DNA of 42,406 nt from a virus. The translations under genes were made by a program, and so were the position numbers. The stretch is taken from positions 1-42,406 of IMG/VR virus record IMGVR_UViG_3300030329_001685; one strand, written 5' to 3'. Below the pieces are notes generated by a model. The model saw only the letters and a list, made by a program, of their open reading frames with translations, ran no database searches and had not been told where the DNA came from. Positions 7,092 to 12,706 of the stretch are shown one piece after another (positions within the stretch are counted from its first letter, which is position 1; every line of letters begins with the position of its first letter).

Positions 7092-8069
7092 CTACGCCTC
7101 CGGTGCGTCAGAGTTGAATGACTCAGTGCGATCTCGGTTGCATCGCTCAGCTTCATTTCGCCATGCCCGAGCAATGTTCAGGGCGTCCGCCCCGGAGTTG
7201 CCGTGGTACAGGCCAGACAACAGGCCCAGCAGGTCCGTTGCCGCCACGGCGACACGCCTAAGCGCTGACCTTTCGTCGGCTTCGGTCATCGGTGCGCCTG
7301 CGGCGGGTCGATTCCTGCGGACATCGAGCATCCACGCTTGCATTCTTTCGGCATCGTGGATCGGGGGAACAGTGGCCTCACCATTAGGAGCTAAGCCCAT
7401 CCATCCGGTCAGCGCAGAGTGCAACTCCTCGAAGTAGGCACGCCTGCGAGTGAGGATGGCTTGGATCTGACGCTCATCGCCAGTTGCCTTGACTGACATC
7501 GGCGTGCCGTCGTCAACGGTATGCCCATCCTTCAGGTTCATCGCTCGCACAATAGATTGCACTGCTTCCCTGAAATCGTTGCCGTCACTGCAATCTCCAC
7601 CCCGTGCCACCTGCTTCAGCATGTTGTTGGCCTCGCTAAGATCGAAGTCGCTGTCTGCGTTCTCGATCATCTGCTGAACCCTGTCTTCGCTCACGATGTC
7701 GTTCTGGTAGATGTAGTCGCTGATCTTGTCATCCCAGTCGATCTCGCCCACATAATCTGAGATCCTGTCGCTCAGGTTCAGGTGATCGTCGAGGTCTACT
7801 GAAGACAGGCAGTTGGTGAACCACTCGTCGAAGTTCCCCTCGACCGCCTGTATTACATCATCCATGCAGGGATGTGTGTCGCTGTCTTGCTCGCTTAGCG
7901 CCACGGCTACTGCTTCATGCAGCTTGTCCTTGTCGATGCCTTGGTGCTTCTCCACCTCCGCTTTGACGGCTGAGGTGAAGGCTTCCTTGATGGTGGTGAT
8001 GATGGTGTCCAGTTGCATGGTGTTGTCCTTGGTTTGGGTGTTGGTGTTGGCGTTGTTGGTGTCGTTCAT
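7092..8069 (-). CDS. Large acidic hypothetical early protein
   Basis: This 325-aa protein is the largest unknown of the leftward arm. The N-terminus is Asn/Thr-rich (MNDTNNANTNTQTKDNTMQL), followed by a helical segment (20-60). A strongly acidic region (about 70-160) is full of Asp, including FDEWFTNCLSSVDLDDHLNL and SDYVGEIDWDDKISDYIYQN. The C-terminal part is more basic (VRRNRPAAGAP) and helical. There is no transmembrane segment or catalytic signature. The acidic, Asp-rich middle could mimic nucleic acid, as some anti-defence proteins do, but that is speculation. It is coupled to the upstream gene by ATGA. Confidence 0.65.
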   Translation of the reverse strand: MNDTNNANTNTQTKDNTMQLDTIITTIKEAFTSAVKAEVEKHQGIDKDKLHEAVAVALSEQDSDTHPCMDDVIQAVEGNFDEWFTNCLSSVDLDDHLNLSDRISDYVGEIDWDDKISDYIYQNDIVSEDRVQQMIENADSDFDLSEANNMLKQVARGGDCSDGNDFREAVQSIVRAMNLKDGHTVDDGTPMSVKATGDERQIQAILTRRRAYFEELHSALTGWMGLAPNGEATVPPIHDAERMQAWMLDVRRNRPAAGAPMTEADERSALRRVAVAATDLLGLLSGLYHGNSGADALNIARAWRNEAERCNRDRTESFNSDAPEA

Positions 8070-8317
8070 TCTGATCTCCAGTTGTCTGCGTCCCGGATAG
8101 CCCCTTCGGGGTCAGCCTGATACGCAGCGTTCTCGTTGAGCCAGTCGATCTCATGCTCACGCTCTTCATCTAGCACCTCCTTGATCTCGTCAAGCAGGTA
8201 CAGCCTGTTGGCAGTCAGGCCGCCGAAGTCTGCGAGGTCTTTCTTCAGGCGCTCGACTAGATCGTTGATGCTTTCACGCACCGCTTCCGTCAGGATCCGT
8301 TGTTTGTCTTCGCTCAT
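8066..8317 (-). CDS. Small charged helical hypothetical protein
   Basis: This 83-aa protein is highly charged and probably all helical (ESINDLVERLKKDLADFGG; YLLDEIKEVLDEEREHEIDW). The start is fixed by the 17-bp junction cassette with GGAGG, and the stop overlaps the next ATG by four bases. No known family is recognised. Confidence 0.6.
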   Translation of the reverse strand: MSEDKQRILTEAVRESINDLVERLKKDLADFGGLTANRLYLLDEIKEVLDEEREHEIDWLNENAAYQADPEGAIRDADNWRSE

Positions 8318-8607
8318 GCTTGCACCTCCTTGGGGGTGAATCCCCCGTCAATCTCCATCCAGCGAACCGCAGCCTTGAGAAAATCCAGGGCTCGCCGCTC
8401 ACCACACTTTGAATCTGTGGCAACAACCTTGTGGCCAACACACCATTTTCCCAGCCGCTTGCACTCGTCGCTAACGGGGTCATCGTCCGTCACGGGTCTG
8501 TCCGTCTTGGTGATGCCGTCGAAGTACCAACCCTCATCCCATCCGAGGCTCTCGGCTAGGTAAAGCGTGTCCTCTTCGCCCCAAACGCCATTCACTAGCT
8601 GCGTCAT
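8314..8607 (-). CDS. Hypothetical small early protein
   Basis: This 97-aa protein is rich in Trp, Asp and Glu, with VWGEEDTLYLAESLGWDEGW at residues 8-27 and three cysteines (DECKRLGKWCVGHK and SKCGERRA, about 48-70). The C-terminus, FTPKEVQA, is generated by the embedded ribosome site of the downstream gene. Both ends are coupled by ATGA. The function is unknown. Confidence 0.6.
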   Translation of the reverse strand: MTQLVNGVWGEEDTLYLAESLGWDEGWYFDGITKTDRPVTDDDPVSDECKRLGKWCVGHKVVATDSKCGERRALDFLKAAVRWMEIDGGFTPKEVQA

Positions 8608-8798
8608 GCTTGCACCTTCTCTAAGGTCACATCGTCCTCTAGCCCATCTATCGACTCGACGGGGTGAGGGCCGTCCACAAGGGAATCCGAGAGCCCCTCA
8701 CTTAGTTTCTCAAGGGCAGCCGCCTCGTCCTTGGCCTCGACCTCATAGGTGTAGGCCACCCATTCGGCCACAATGTGTGTGATCTTGTACTTGCTCAT
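8604..8798 (-). CDS. Small hypothetical protein, beta-then-helix
   Basis: The 64-aa form starts at 8798 (MSKYKITHIVAEWVAYTYEV), directly behind the GGAGGTGCAAGC cassette; an upstream in-frame ATG at 8831 lacks a site. Two short strands are followed by a charged helix (EAKDEAAALEKLSEGL) and an acidic tail. The pattern resembles the many small alpha/beta early phage proteins of unknown role. Both ends are coupled by ATGA overlaps. Confidence 0.6.
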   Translation of the reverse strand: MSKYKITHIVAEWVAYTYEVEAKDEAAALEKLSEGLSDSLVDGPHPVESIDGLEDDVTLEKVQA

Positions 8799-9103
8799 GC
8801 TTGCACCTCCTTGATGCTCTTGGGTTGCCATGCGATGTCTCGCTCGATGCCCAGCCCCCAGCCCACATCGACAGACTCAAGCTCACGCAGGGTGAAGTAC
8901 CCCCACTCACGCTCAAGCAGATCGACTAGGCCAAAGAACAGCCAGTCACCGTCGTCTTGCTGCTCGCCTTCAGCCACATACCAAGTACCTTGGCCCATAG
9001 GGTTGAAGAACTTGCAGACGACCTCCTTCTCGAAGAGGTCCACCCCTTCGGTAGCGCCTAGCTTGGGTAGCTTGCGCTCGATTTCTTTCGTGAGTAGCTT
9101 CAT
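8795..9103 (-). CDS. DUF2958-family protein
   Basis: This 102-aa protein starts MKLLTKEIERKLPKLGATEG. It contains KFFNPMGQGTWYVAEGE and DWLFFGLVDLLEREWGYFTL, then ESVDVGWGLGIERDI. This order is the hallmark of the DUF2958 family found on plasmids and phages, often near ArdC-like proteins. The length is about that of the family, so it looks intact. The biochemical role is not established. The presence of ardC in the same arm makes an anti-defence or DNA-entry role worth considering. The start and stop both sit in junction cassettes. Confidence 0.8.
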   Translation of the reverse strand: MKLLTKEIERKLPKLGATEGVDLFEKEVVCKFFNPMGQGTWYVAEGEQQDDGDWLFFGLVDLLEREWGYFTLRELESVDVGWGLGIERDIAWQPKSIKEVQA

Positions 9104-9327
9104 GCTTGCACCTCCTGCTTGCGAAGCAGGTGCCCCACCTCTTCCTTGCGGTGAGCCGTAACGATGGCACCGTTACTCGATGCCTCGCCCATCCACATAA
9201 AGCCACCGCGTCGGCTCAATGTGCGCCACACCTTGCCGATCTCACGAGTGGCATAGATGCAGAGTTGGTGATTGCGTCCGGCAGCACTGATGTCCTGCCA
9301 TACATAAGAAGATCTGTTGCGTTGCAT
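9100..9327 (-). CDS. Small basic hypothetical protein, first gene after a regulated leader
   Basis: This 75-aa protein is basic with a Gly/Trp-rich centre (RRGGFMWMGEASSNGAIVTA, about 39-58). It ends LLRKQEVQA, the cassette-encoded tail. It is the first gene after the 81-base purine-rich leader at 9328-9408 and has AGGAGGGACAAC before its ATG. A perfect GTAACG-N7-CGTTAC palindrome lies within its coding sequence (9158-9176), about 55 bases upstream of the DUF2958 start. The function is unknown. Confidence 0.6.
   Translation of the reverse strand: MQRNRSSYVWQDISAAGRNHQLCIYATREIGKVWRTLSRRGGFMWMGEASSNGAIVTAHRKEEVGHLLRKQEVQA
9158..9176. repeat. 19-bp palindrome family, copy B (intragenic)
   Basis: gtaacgatggcaccgttac is a perfect 6-bp inverted repeat with a 7-base spacer. 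It lies inside a small gene and 55 bases upstream of the DUF2958 start, where it could act as a secondary operator. Confidence 0.5.
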
Positions 9328-9426
9328 AGTGTTGTCCCTCCTAAAGGACAGGTAGGTAAGTAGGTATCTTCTCTTCTCTCTCTCTTCTCTTCTCTGGTAA
9401 CGGATGAGTCACGCTGATTGCGTCAT
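9328..9426 (-). promoter_or_regulatory. Leader with purine tract and palindrome copy C
   Basis: Read on the minus strand, this region contains the element at 9408-9426 (plus strand gtcacgctgattgcgtcat), then CCGTTACC, then a run of about 30 purines built from AGAGA/GAAGA units (9366-9395), then the ribosome site AGGAGGG. The same CCGTTACC plus AGAGAAGAGAAGAG arrangement occurs on the plus strand at 13414-13452. It is probably a transcription start region or 5' leader for the genes from 9327 leftward. Confidence 0.5.
9408..9426. repeat. 19-bp palindrome family, copy C
   Basis: gtcacgctgattgcgtcat fits the family with one deviation (CGTCAT). It overlaps the 3' end of the gene that stops at 9409 and lies 81 bases upstream of the start at 9327. 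Confidence 0.45.
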
Positions 9427-9654
9427 CCACCATCGCACCCATTCATTGTCGGCGTCTAATTCGCCGTCGTCGCAGCAGAGGCAGGCGTCATGCTCCCGCT
9501 CCCACACCTCGTCAAGGTGCAGGTCTCTGCGCCTCATCCACTCGTACACTTGCGCTGCAATGGGCACGAGGTAGAGGACTTCGGCTGCCCTCTGTCTGCG
9601 CTTCTTGTTGGCCTCCCGCTTGTTGCGGTGCCTGTGGATGCGTCGTCTACTCAT
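9409..9654 (-). CDS. Small arginine-rich hypothetical protein
   Basis: This 81-aa protein has a very basic N-terminus (MSRRRIHRHRNKREANKKRR), likely to bind nucleic acid. An amphipathic helix follows, then CLCC near residue 58 and an acidic, Trp-rich end. The CLCC pair plus upstream histidines might hold a metal. The stop codon lies inside palindrome copy C. The start overlaps the end of the upstream gene. The family is not recognised. Confidence 0.6.
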   Translation of the reverse strand: MSRRRIHRHRNKREANKKRRQRAAEVLYLVPIAAQVYEWMRRRDLHLDEVWEREHDACLCCDDGELDADNEWVRWWMTQSA

Positions 9655-9982
9655 AGCGAGGCCGCTCCTTCGGCCAAGGTTCAGCGGGGTGTGACTCGAT
9701 GCTTACACGGTATTCACCCACCCCATTGGTGTTCGTGTAGTGAGGGTTCGCATCGTTCTTGGCGTTACACCATGCGTTCCATCTAGCGCGCACGGTGTCT
9801 AGGTCCTCGGGTCCGCTCTCGTGCGTGTAGACCCCTTCATCGTGGTCACGCGCATCGCCAAACTTCTCCTCCCAACGCACAGGGATTGAGGCATGGGGTA
9901 CACCGTAGTCGTACCACCAGCCCCCCTCCTCGGCTCCGCCGTAGCCCTGATCCACCTTGTACACATTGAGGTACTTGCTCAT
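9647..9982 (-). CDS. Conserved-looking hypothetical phage protein
   Basis: This 111-aa protein starts MSKYLNVYKVDQGYGGAEEG and continues with GWWYDYGVP. It is rich in Tyr, Trp and Gly in the first third and ends with a beta-like GEYRVSIESHPAEPWP segment. I recall similar small proteins with a YGGxEEGGWWYD signature in other phages but know no assigned function. Its start lies in a junction cassette. Confidence 0.65.
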   Translation of the reverse strand: MSKYLNVYKVDQGYGGAEEGGWWYDYGVPHASIPVRWEEKFGDARDHDEGVYTHESGPEDLDTVRARWNAWCNAKNDANPHYTNTNGVGEYRVSIESHPAEPWPKERPRYE

Positions 9983-10236
9983 GCGCTCACCTCCTCGTCG
10001 GGGTGCATTGGCAGGGATGCCGTCGCGTGAATCTGCTTGTTGAGGTAGTCATCAGCCGCCGTTGTGTGCTTGAAGTCTACTGCGAGTTTGTAGCAGTCGT
10101 ACCCAAGGCGAGCGAACTGTGCATAAGACATCCAGCCCTGCTTCAGAGGCAGTTGCACGCAGATCTCCTGCGTCTCTTCGTCGTACCAGAAGGCGAGAAA
10201 CGCCGCGTTCTCAGGGAGAAGTTTCTCGCCACTCAT
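9979..10236 (-). CDS. Small hypothetical early protein
   Basis: This 85-aa soluble protein has LLPENAAFLAFWYDEETQEI (6-25), suggesting strand-turn-strand, then a helical segment (SYAQFARLGYDCYKLAVDF). It ends HPDEEVSA, the tail encoded by the junction cassette of the following gene. It is coupled by ATGA at both ends. No family is recognised. Confidence 0.6.
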   Translation of the reverse strand: MSGEKLLPENAAFLAFWYDEETQEICVQLPLKQGWMSYAQFARLGYDCYKLAVDFKHTTAADDYLNKQIHATASLPMHPDEEVSA

Positions 10237-10502
10237 GCGCTCACCTCCTCGCAGACAGCTACGCTCTTGAGGTCAGTCACAGGCACACGCTCAACATCAC
10301 CACGCACAGGGACATCCTCCGCAGGCATATCGGTATCGTGCCAGACCTCCGTGATGATGCCGACCAGCGTGGGCGTGGGCTCCTCAGCCTCCCAGTCGTC
10401 CGGCGTGCTAGTCACACGCATACGCACAGGGAAGGGGCTGGACCAGCGCCAGACATCGACGATCTCGTTCACGGTCAGGTCATAGGGGGTAAAGGTACTC
10501 AT
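10233..10502 (-). CDS. Small beta-rich hypothetical protein
   Basis: This 89-aa protein starts MSTFTPYDLTVNEIVDVWRW. It is mainly beta by composition (FPVRMRVTSTPDDW; LVGIITEVWHDTDMP) and acidic. It ends AVCEEVSA through the downstream junction cassette. There is no membrane segment. A strong site precedes the ATG (GAGGGCAACTAGAT). The function is unknown. Confidence 0.6.
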   Translation of the reverse strand: MSTFTPYDLTVNEIVDVWRWSSPFPVRMRVTSTPDDWEAEEPTPTLVGIITEVWHDTDMPAEDVPVRGDVERVPVTDLKSVAVCEEVSA

Positions 10503-10504
10503 AT

Positions 10505-10735
10505 CTAGTTGCCCTCCTTGGGCGGGGTCAGGTTGGGGTTGGTGTAGCCATGAAGAATCCCCATGGCTTGGCTAATGAGGTGCAGGGCGTACTCATCATT
10601 CTTGGTGATTGCGTCATCGAGAAGGCGCTCACGGGCCTCATTCAGCTTCTCGTACACGCGGGAGTTCTCGTCGTGCATCTCTTCGATGCGTGCTTGCAGG
10701 GTCTGAACCTTGCGGTAGTGCTCGCGGTAGTCCAT
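10505..10735 (-). CDS. Small coiled-coil protein
   Basis: This 76-aa protein consists largely of one coiled coil (residues about 1-45, VQTLQARIEEMHDENSRVYE) followed by a second helix (EYALHLISQAMGIL) and a short Pro-rich tail. Its ATG overlaps the stop of the 34-aa membrane protein upstream (TGATG). It might pair with that membrane protein, but this is inference from position. Confidence 0.6.
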   Translation of the reverse strand: MDYREHYRKVQTLQARIEEMHDENSRVYEKLNEARERLLDDAITKNDEYALHLISQAMGILHGYTNPNLTPPKEGN

Positions 10736-10839
10736 CAGTCATCCTCCCCGAAGATCTTGCACAGGATGTCACCCGCAAGGATGAGCCCCGTGAACACAGC
10801 GAGGATGAGCAGGAAGCCGCCGATGATGTGGGCAATCAC
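10735..10839 (-). CDS. 34-aa single-span membrane protein (GTG start)
   Basis: This short frame uses GTG at 10839-10837, overlapping the upstream stop as GTGA, with AAGGAGG five bases before it. The product has one hydrophobic segment (IIGGFLLILAVFTGLILAGD) followed by a short charged tail (CKIFGEDD), the shape of a small inner-membrane phage protein. The stop overlaps the next ATG as TGATG. Coupling at both ends and the strong site support its being real. Confidence 0.65.
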   Translation of the reverse strand: MIAHIIGGFLLILAVFTGLILAGDILCKIFGEDD

Positions 10840-11084
10840 ACGGTCCTCCTTGCGATCATGCGCAGCCTCTCGACTGCACGGGGTTCCCATCCAGCGACCA
10901 CGCCACGGTCCTCGGGCAACAACTCTCGCCTAGTCAGGCGATGGATGTCCCGAAGCGCAGCTTGGTACGCACGGATGGTGGGTTTCCAATGGGCGTAGTA
11001 GCAGTACAACAGCCCAGCACTCAGGCCAAGGCCCAGAGCAGCGAGGCAGGAGACTACGAACAGCGTGTGGTGTAGGTCGCTCAT
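10836..11084 (-). CDS. Small membrane-anchored hypothetical protein
   Basis: This 82-aa protein has an N-terminal membrane segment (LFVVSCLAALGLGLSAGLLY, about 8-27). A basic cytoplasmic tail of about 50 residues follows (RRELLPEDRG; RAVERLRMIARRTV). It is coupled to the genes on either side by overlaps of four and three bases. With the 34-aa membrane protein downstream it forms a small membrane pair early in the leftward arm. Early expression argues against a lysis role; superinfection exclusion is a possibility only. Confidence 0.6.
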   Translation of the reverse strand: MSDLHHTLFVVSCLAALGLGLSAGLLYCYYAHWKPTIRAYQAALRDIHRLTRRELLPEDRGVVAGWEPRAVERLRMIARRTV

Positions 11085-11488
11085 CGGGCCACCGCCTGCA
11101 CATCGAAGAGGTTGCCCTTCGGGAAGGTGCGCTTGAACGCATCAAGGATGCGACCCTTCAGCGAGCGCACGGGATACACCTTCGCGCCAGTCTCAAGCTC
11201 CTCCACCTCACGGGCGATGAAGTCCAGCGAGTCGGCGTGTGCCAGCCTGAAGGCGGACATCACGGTTCGGGCTGCGTCCCCACACAGGAACGCATCGCCG
11301 CTCTTCTCGGCATCCACAAGCGCTCTCACGAGACGCCTGTGCTTCTCACCCCCACGAGGGGCGTACTCACCGAAGGCACAGGCGAGGACGCCGCCAATAT
11401 CTCGGGCGTCATCCCTCGACAGGGTGCCCTGCCATCCATCGGGTCCGTAGGTGTGGTCTGAACGGTTCAACAGTTTGCTAGCACGCAT
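11081..11488 (-). CDS. Hypothetical protein, first gene after palindrome copy D
   Basis: This 135-aa soluble, slightly basic protein has an N-terminal part with YGPDGWQGTLSRDDARDIGG and a central helical part (HRRLVRALVDAEKSGDAFLC). It ends KGNLFDVQAVAR. The ribosome site TAGGAGGTATACCA precedes the ATG at 11488. It follows a 91-base control region, so it probably begins a transcription unit that continues through the small-gene cluster. The family is not recognised. Confidence 0.65.
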   Translation of the reverse strand: MRASKLLNRSDHTYGPDGWQGTLSRDDARDIGGVLACAFGEYAPRGGEKHRRLVRALVDAEKSGDAFLCGDAARTVMSAFRLAHADSLDFIAREVEELETGAKVYPVRSLKGRILDAFKRTFPKGNLFDVQAVAR

Positions 11489-11579
11489 TGGTATACCTCC
11501 TAGGTATGGGTTTGGCGTGACTCATGGGTAACTCAGCCATCACGCAGGGAGCGTGACGGTTTCAACTCAGGGGCGTGGG
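11489..11579 (-). promoter_or_regulatory. Intergenic control region with palindrome copy D
   Basis: This 91-base gap lies between leftward genes. It holds atcacgcagggagcgtgac at 11539-11557 (51 bases before the start at 11488) and additional half-sites (gcgtgac at 11515-11521). The inverted repeat could be an operator or an RNA hairpin. No clear promoter boxes were seen. Confidence 0.45.
11539..11557. repeat. 19-bp palindrome family, copy D
   Basis: atcacgcagggagcgtgac has TCACGC and GCGTGA arms. It is closely similar to copies E (12548) and F (13171). Confidence 0.6.
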
Positions 11580-11771
11580 CTAGGCCCTCGCCTGCGGGTA
11601 GCGCCAGATGATCCTGTCGGCAGGGAAGCTGAACGCGTAGTCGTCCCACTCATCTTGTAGCGCGTCAGAGGGCTGGCCTACCATCGTGAACACGGGAGTC
11701 CCGTCCTCGAAGTGCAGCGTGATCTTGCACTCGGGCGAGTCGTGGTACACCCATCCATTCAGGCGGTTCAC
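11580..11771 (-). CDS. Small hypothetical protein (GTG start)
   Basis: This 63-aa protein starts at GTG (11771-11769), with GGAGG six bases upstream and a GTGA overlap with the previous stop. The sequence is beta-rich (GWVYHDSPECKITLHFEDGT; GTPVFTMVGQ) and then acidic, ending RIIWRYPQARA. There are no membrane or metal motifs. It follows two Cys-rich mini-proteins in the same chain. Confidence 0.6.
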   Translation of the reverse strand: MNRLNGWVYHDSPECKITLHFEDGTPVFTMVGQPSDALQDEWDDYAFSFPADRIIWRYPQARA

Positions 11772-11890
11772 GCGTCACCTCCTTCGGCCTTCTGGAAGCA
11801 CGCAAGGCAGTTGCCGTCACCGTGGGCGTGCTCCTCCTCCGTTAGCTGGGCGTTACAGGTGTAGCAGGATGCTTCTGCGTATGTAGTCAT
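11768..11890 (-). CDS. 40-aa zinc-ribbon-like mini-protein
   Basis: This frame starts at the ATG ending at 11890, with GGAGGCTAG eight bases upstream, and stops at 11768. It contains CYTC and CLAC (residues 9-12 and 28-31), separated by a Glu/His-rich loop (LTEEEHAHGDGN). The two CxxC pairs could form one zinc ribbon. Its stop overlaps the next GTG start, so it belongs to the same translational chain. The role is unknown. Confidence 0.6.
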   Translation of the reverse strand: MTTYAEASCYTCNAQLTEEEHAHGDGNCLACFQKAEGGDA

Positions 11891-11894
11891 GGGT

Positions 11895-11978
11895 CTAGCC
11901 TCCTATGGGCAGGTAGCACTCGGGGCAGTCGATGGCGTGTGAGTCGTGCTCACAGTCGCAGGTGCAGGTCTCAGGCAT
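11895..11978 (-). CDS. 27-aa cysteine-rich mini-protein
   Basis: This very short frame starts at the ATG ending at 11978, with GGAGGCGC ten bases upstream. The start of the product, METCTCDCEHDSH in form with Pro at position 2, carries three cysteines, and CPEC follows near residue 18. Five cysteines and two histidines in 27 residues are enough for a metal site. The last codons (GGA GGC TAG) supply the ribosome site for the 40-aa gene downstream. It is probably expressed; the function is unknown. Confidence 0.5.
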   Translation of the reverse strand: MPETCTCDCEHDSHAIDCPECYLPIGG

Positions 11979-12022
11979 GGTTGATGCGCCTCCTAGCGCA
12001 TGGGGGTTGCTCCACTCCGCAT

Positions 12023-12145
12023 TTACACGGGCTTGTGACCGTCTGTACACGCGTACAGGCTGCGTTCGAGCCACGAGACAGGCACGGGCCTGCCTCGCAG
12101 GAAAGACTTGCTACGGGCGCGCAGAGGGCTCATGATGCACACCAT
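12023..12145 (-). CDS. Possible 40-aa basic mini-protein
   Basis: This open frame has GAGGTG a few bases before its ATG. It encodes an Arg-rich peptide (SPLRARSKSFLRGRPVPVSW). The codon pattern is not distinctive and the frame overlaps no other gene. A 6-bp inverted repeat (ctcatg/catgag, 12129-12148) covers its start. It may simply be an intergenic leader, so the call is tentative. Confidence 0.3.
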   Translation of the reverse strand: MVCIMSPLRARSKSFLRGRPVPVSWLERSLYACTDGHKPV

Positions 12146-12169
12146 GAGACACCTCTACGCGCGCGGGGC

Positions 12170-12523
12170 CTACTTGGACGCCTTGGCGGCGTCACGCAGC
12201 TTGCGAAGGCGAGTCACGAGCGCGGCGAGCGGCTTGCCCACGGGCACATCAAGCTCCCGGCGCTGGCACTCCTCGACCGCGCGAACCCACATGTTCGCGT
12301 TGGCGACGGTCACGGGCTTGCGCTTGCCGTCGTCGTCCACGATCTTGCCTGCGTGGCGGTCCAGCAGGCGCTTAGAGCCCCCGTTGTTGTGGATCCTGTC
12401 CCCCAGGCCTGTGCGGGAACCGTTCCGCTTGACGCACAGAGGCGCGAGGGTGTCGATGGCGTGGGCAAGCTCCTTGATGGCGGGCTTGGACGCCTTGGTG
12501 ATGTCGTAGCTGATGGTTTTCAT
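12170..12523 (-). CDS. Basic hypothetical protein, first gene of the leftward arm
   Basis: The 117-aa form starts at 12523 (MKTISYDITKASKPAIKELA), with GGAG seven bases upstream; a longer frame extends into the control region. The protein is basic, with a conserved-looking KRNGSRTGLGDRIHNNGGSK block (about 33-52) and a C-terminal helical part (AALVTRLRKLRDAAKASK). It is the first leftward gene after the divergent control region and so is probably an immediate-early DNA- or RNA-binding protein. No family is recognised. Confidence 0.6.
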   Translation of the reverse strand: MKTISYDITKASKPAIKELAHAIDTLAPLCVKRNGSRTGLGDRIHNNGGSKRLLDRHAGKIVDDDGKRKPVTVANANMWVRAVEECQRRELDVPVGKPLAALVTRLRKLRDAAKASK

Positions 12524-12706
12524 GTGTAACTCCTGTACACGCAATGGGTCACGCACGGGGCGTGACGGGAACGAGCAGCGCCACACGACGCCGCTTCATC
12601 CCAACCAACGCGCGGCGGCGCGCAGCACGCGCACCCCGAGCGCGCGCGCATACCCCCATAGTGTCCAACATTCACCCGAGAGAACTCTACATATAAGCAA
12701 CTTCCT
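12524..12706. promoter_or_regulatory. Divergent control region between the two arms
   Basis: This 183-base gap separates the leftward start at 12523 from the rightward terS start at 12707. It contains palindrome copy E, a GC-rich run of CpG and GCGCGC steps (about 12609-12650), and an AT-rich end. A rightward promoter candidate is TTCACC (12671-12676), 15 bases, TATAAG (12692-12697). That would put the start of transcription nearly at the terS ATG. It is the only place where the arms diverge, so both sets of promoters are expected here. Confidence 0.5.
12548..12566. repeat. 19-bp palindrome family, copy E (perfect)
   Basis: gtcacgcacggggcgtgac is a perfect 7-bp inverted repeat (GTCACGC/GCGTGAC) with a 5-base centre. 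It lies 25 bases upstream of the first leftward gene. Confidence 0.65.

Larger units (their letters stand above)
8314..10249 (-). repeat. Dispersed 17-bp stop/start junction cassette
   Basis: Six copies of a 17-base sequence occur at gene junctions, at plus-strand positions 8314-8330, 8604-8620, 8795-8811, 9100-9116, 9979-9995 and 10233-10249. The first four read AGGAGGTGCAAGCATGA on the coding strand (8604 has one mismatch). The last two read AGGAGGTGAGCGCATGA. Each carries the ribosome site, the ATG and the overlapping TGA, so the upstream proteins end in EVQA, KVQA or EVSA. Confidence 0.8.

Noticed and set aside
9366-9395. Purine/pyrimidine tract as a CRISPR or microsatellite array
   Set aside because: There is no spacer structure; the tract is short and positioned as a 5' leader.
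12609-12650. GC-rich run in the divergent gap as a replication origin
   Set aside because: No iterons or AT-rich unwinding element next to it; only composition supports the idea.
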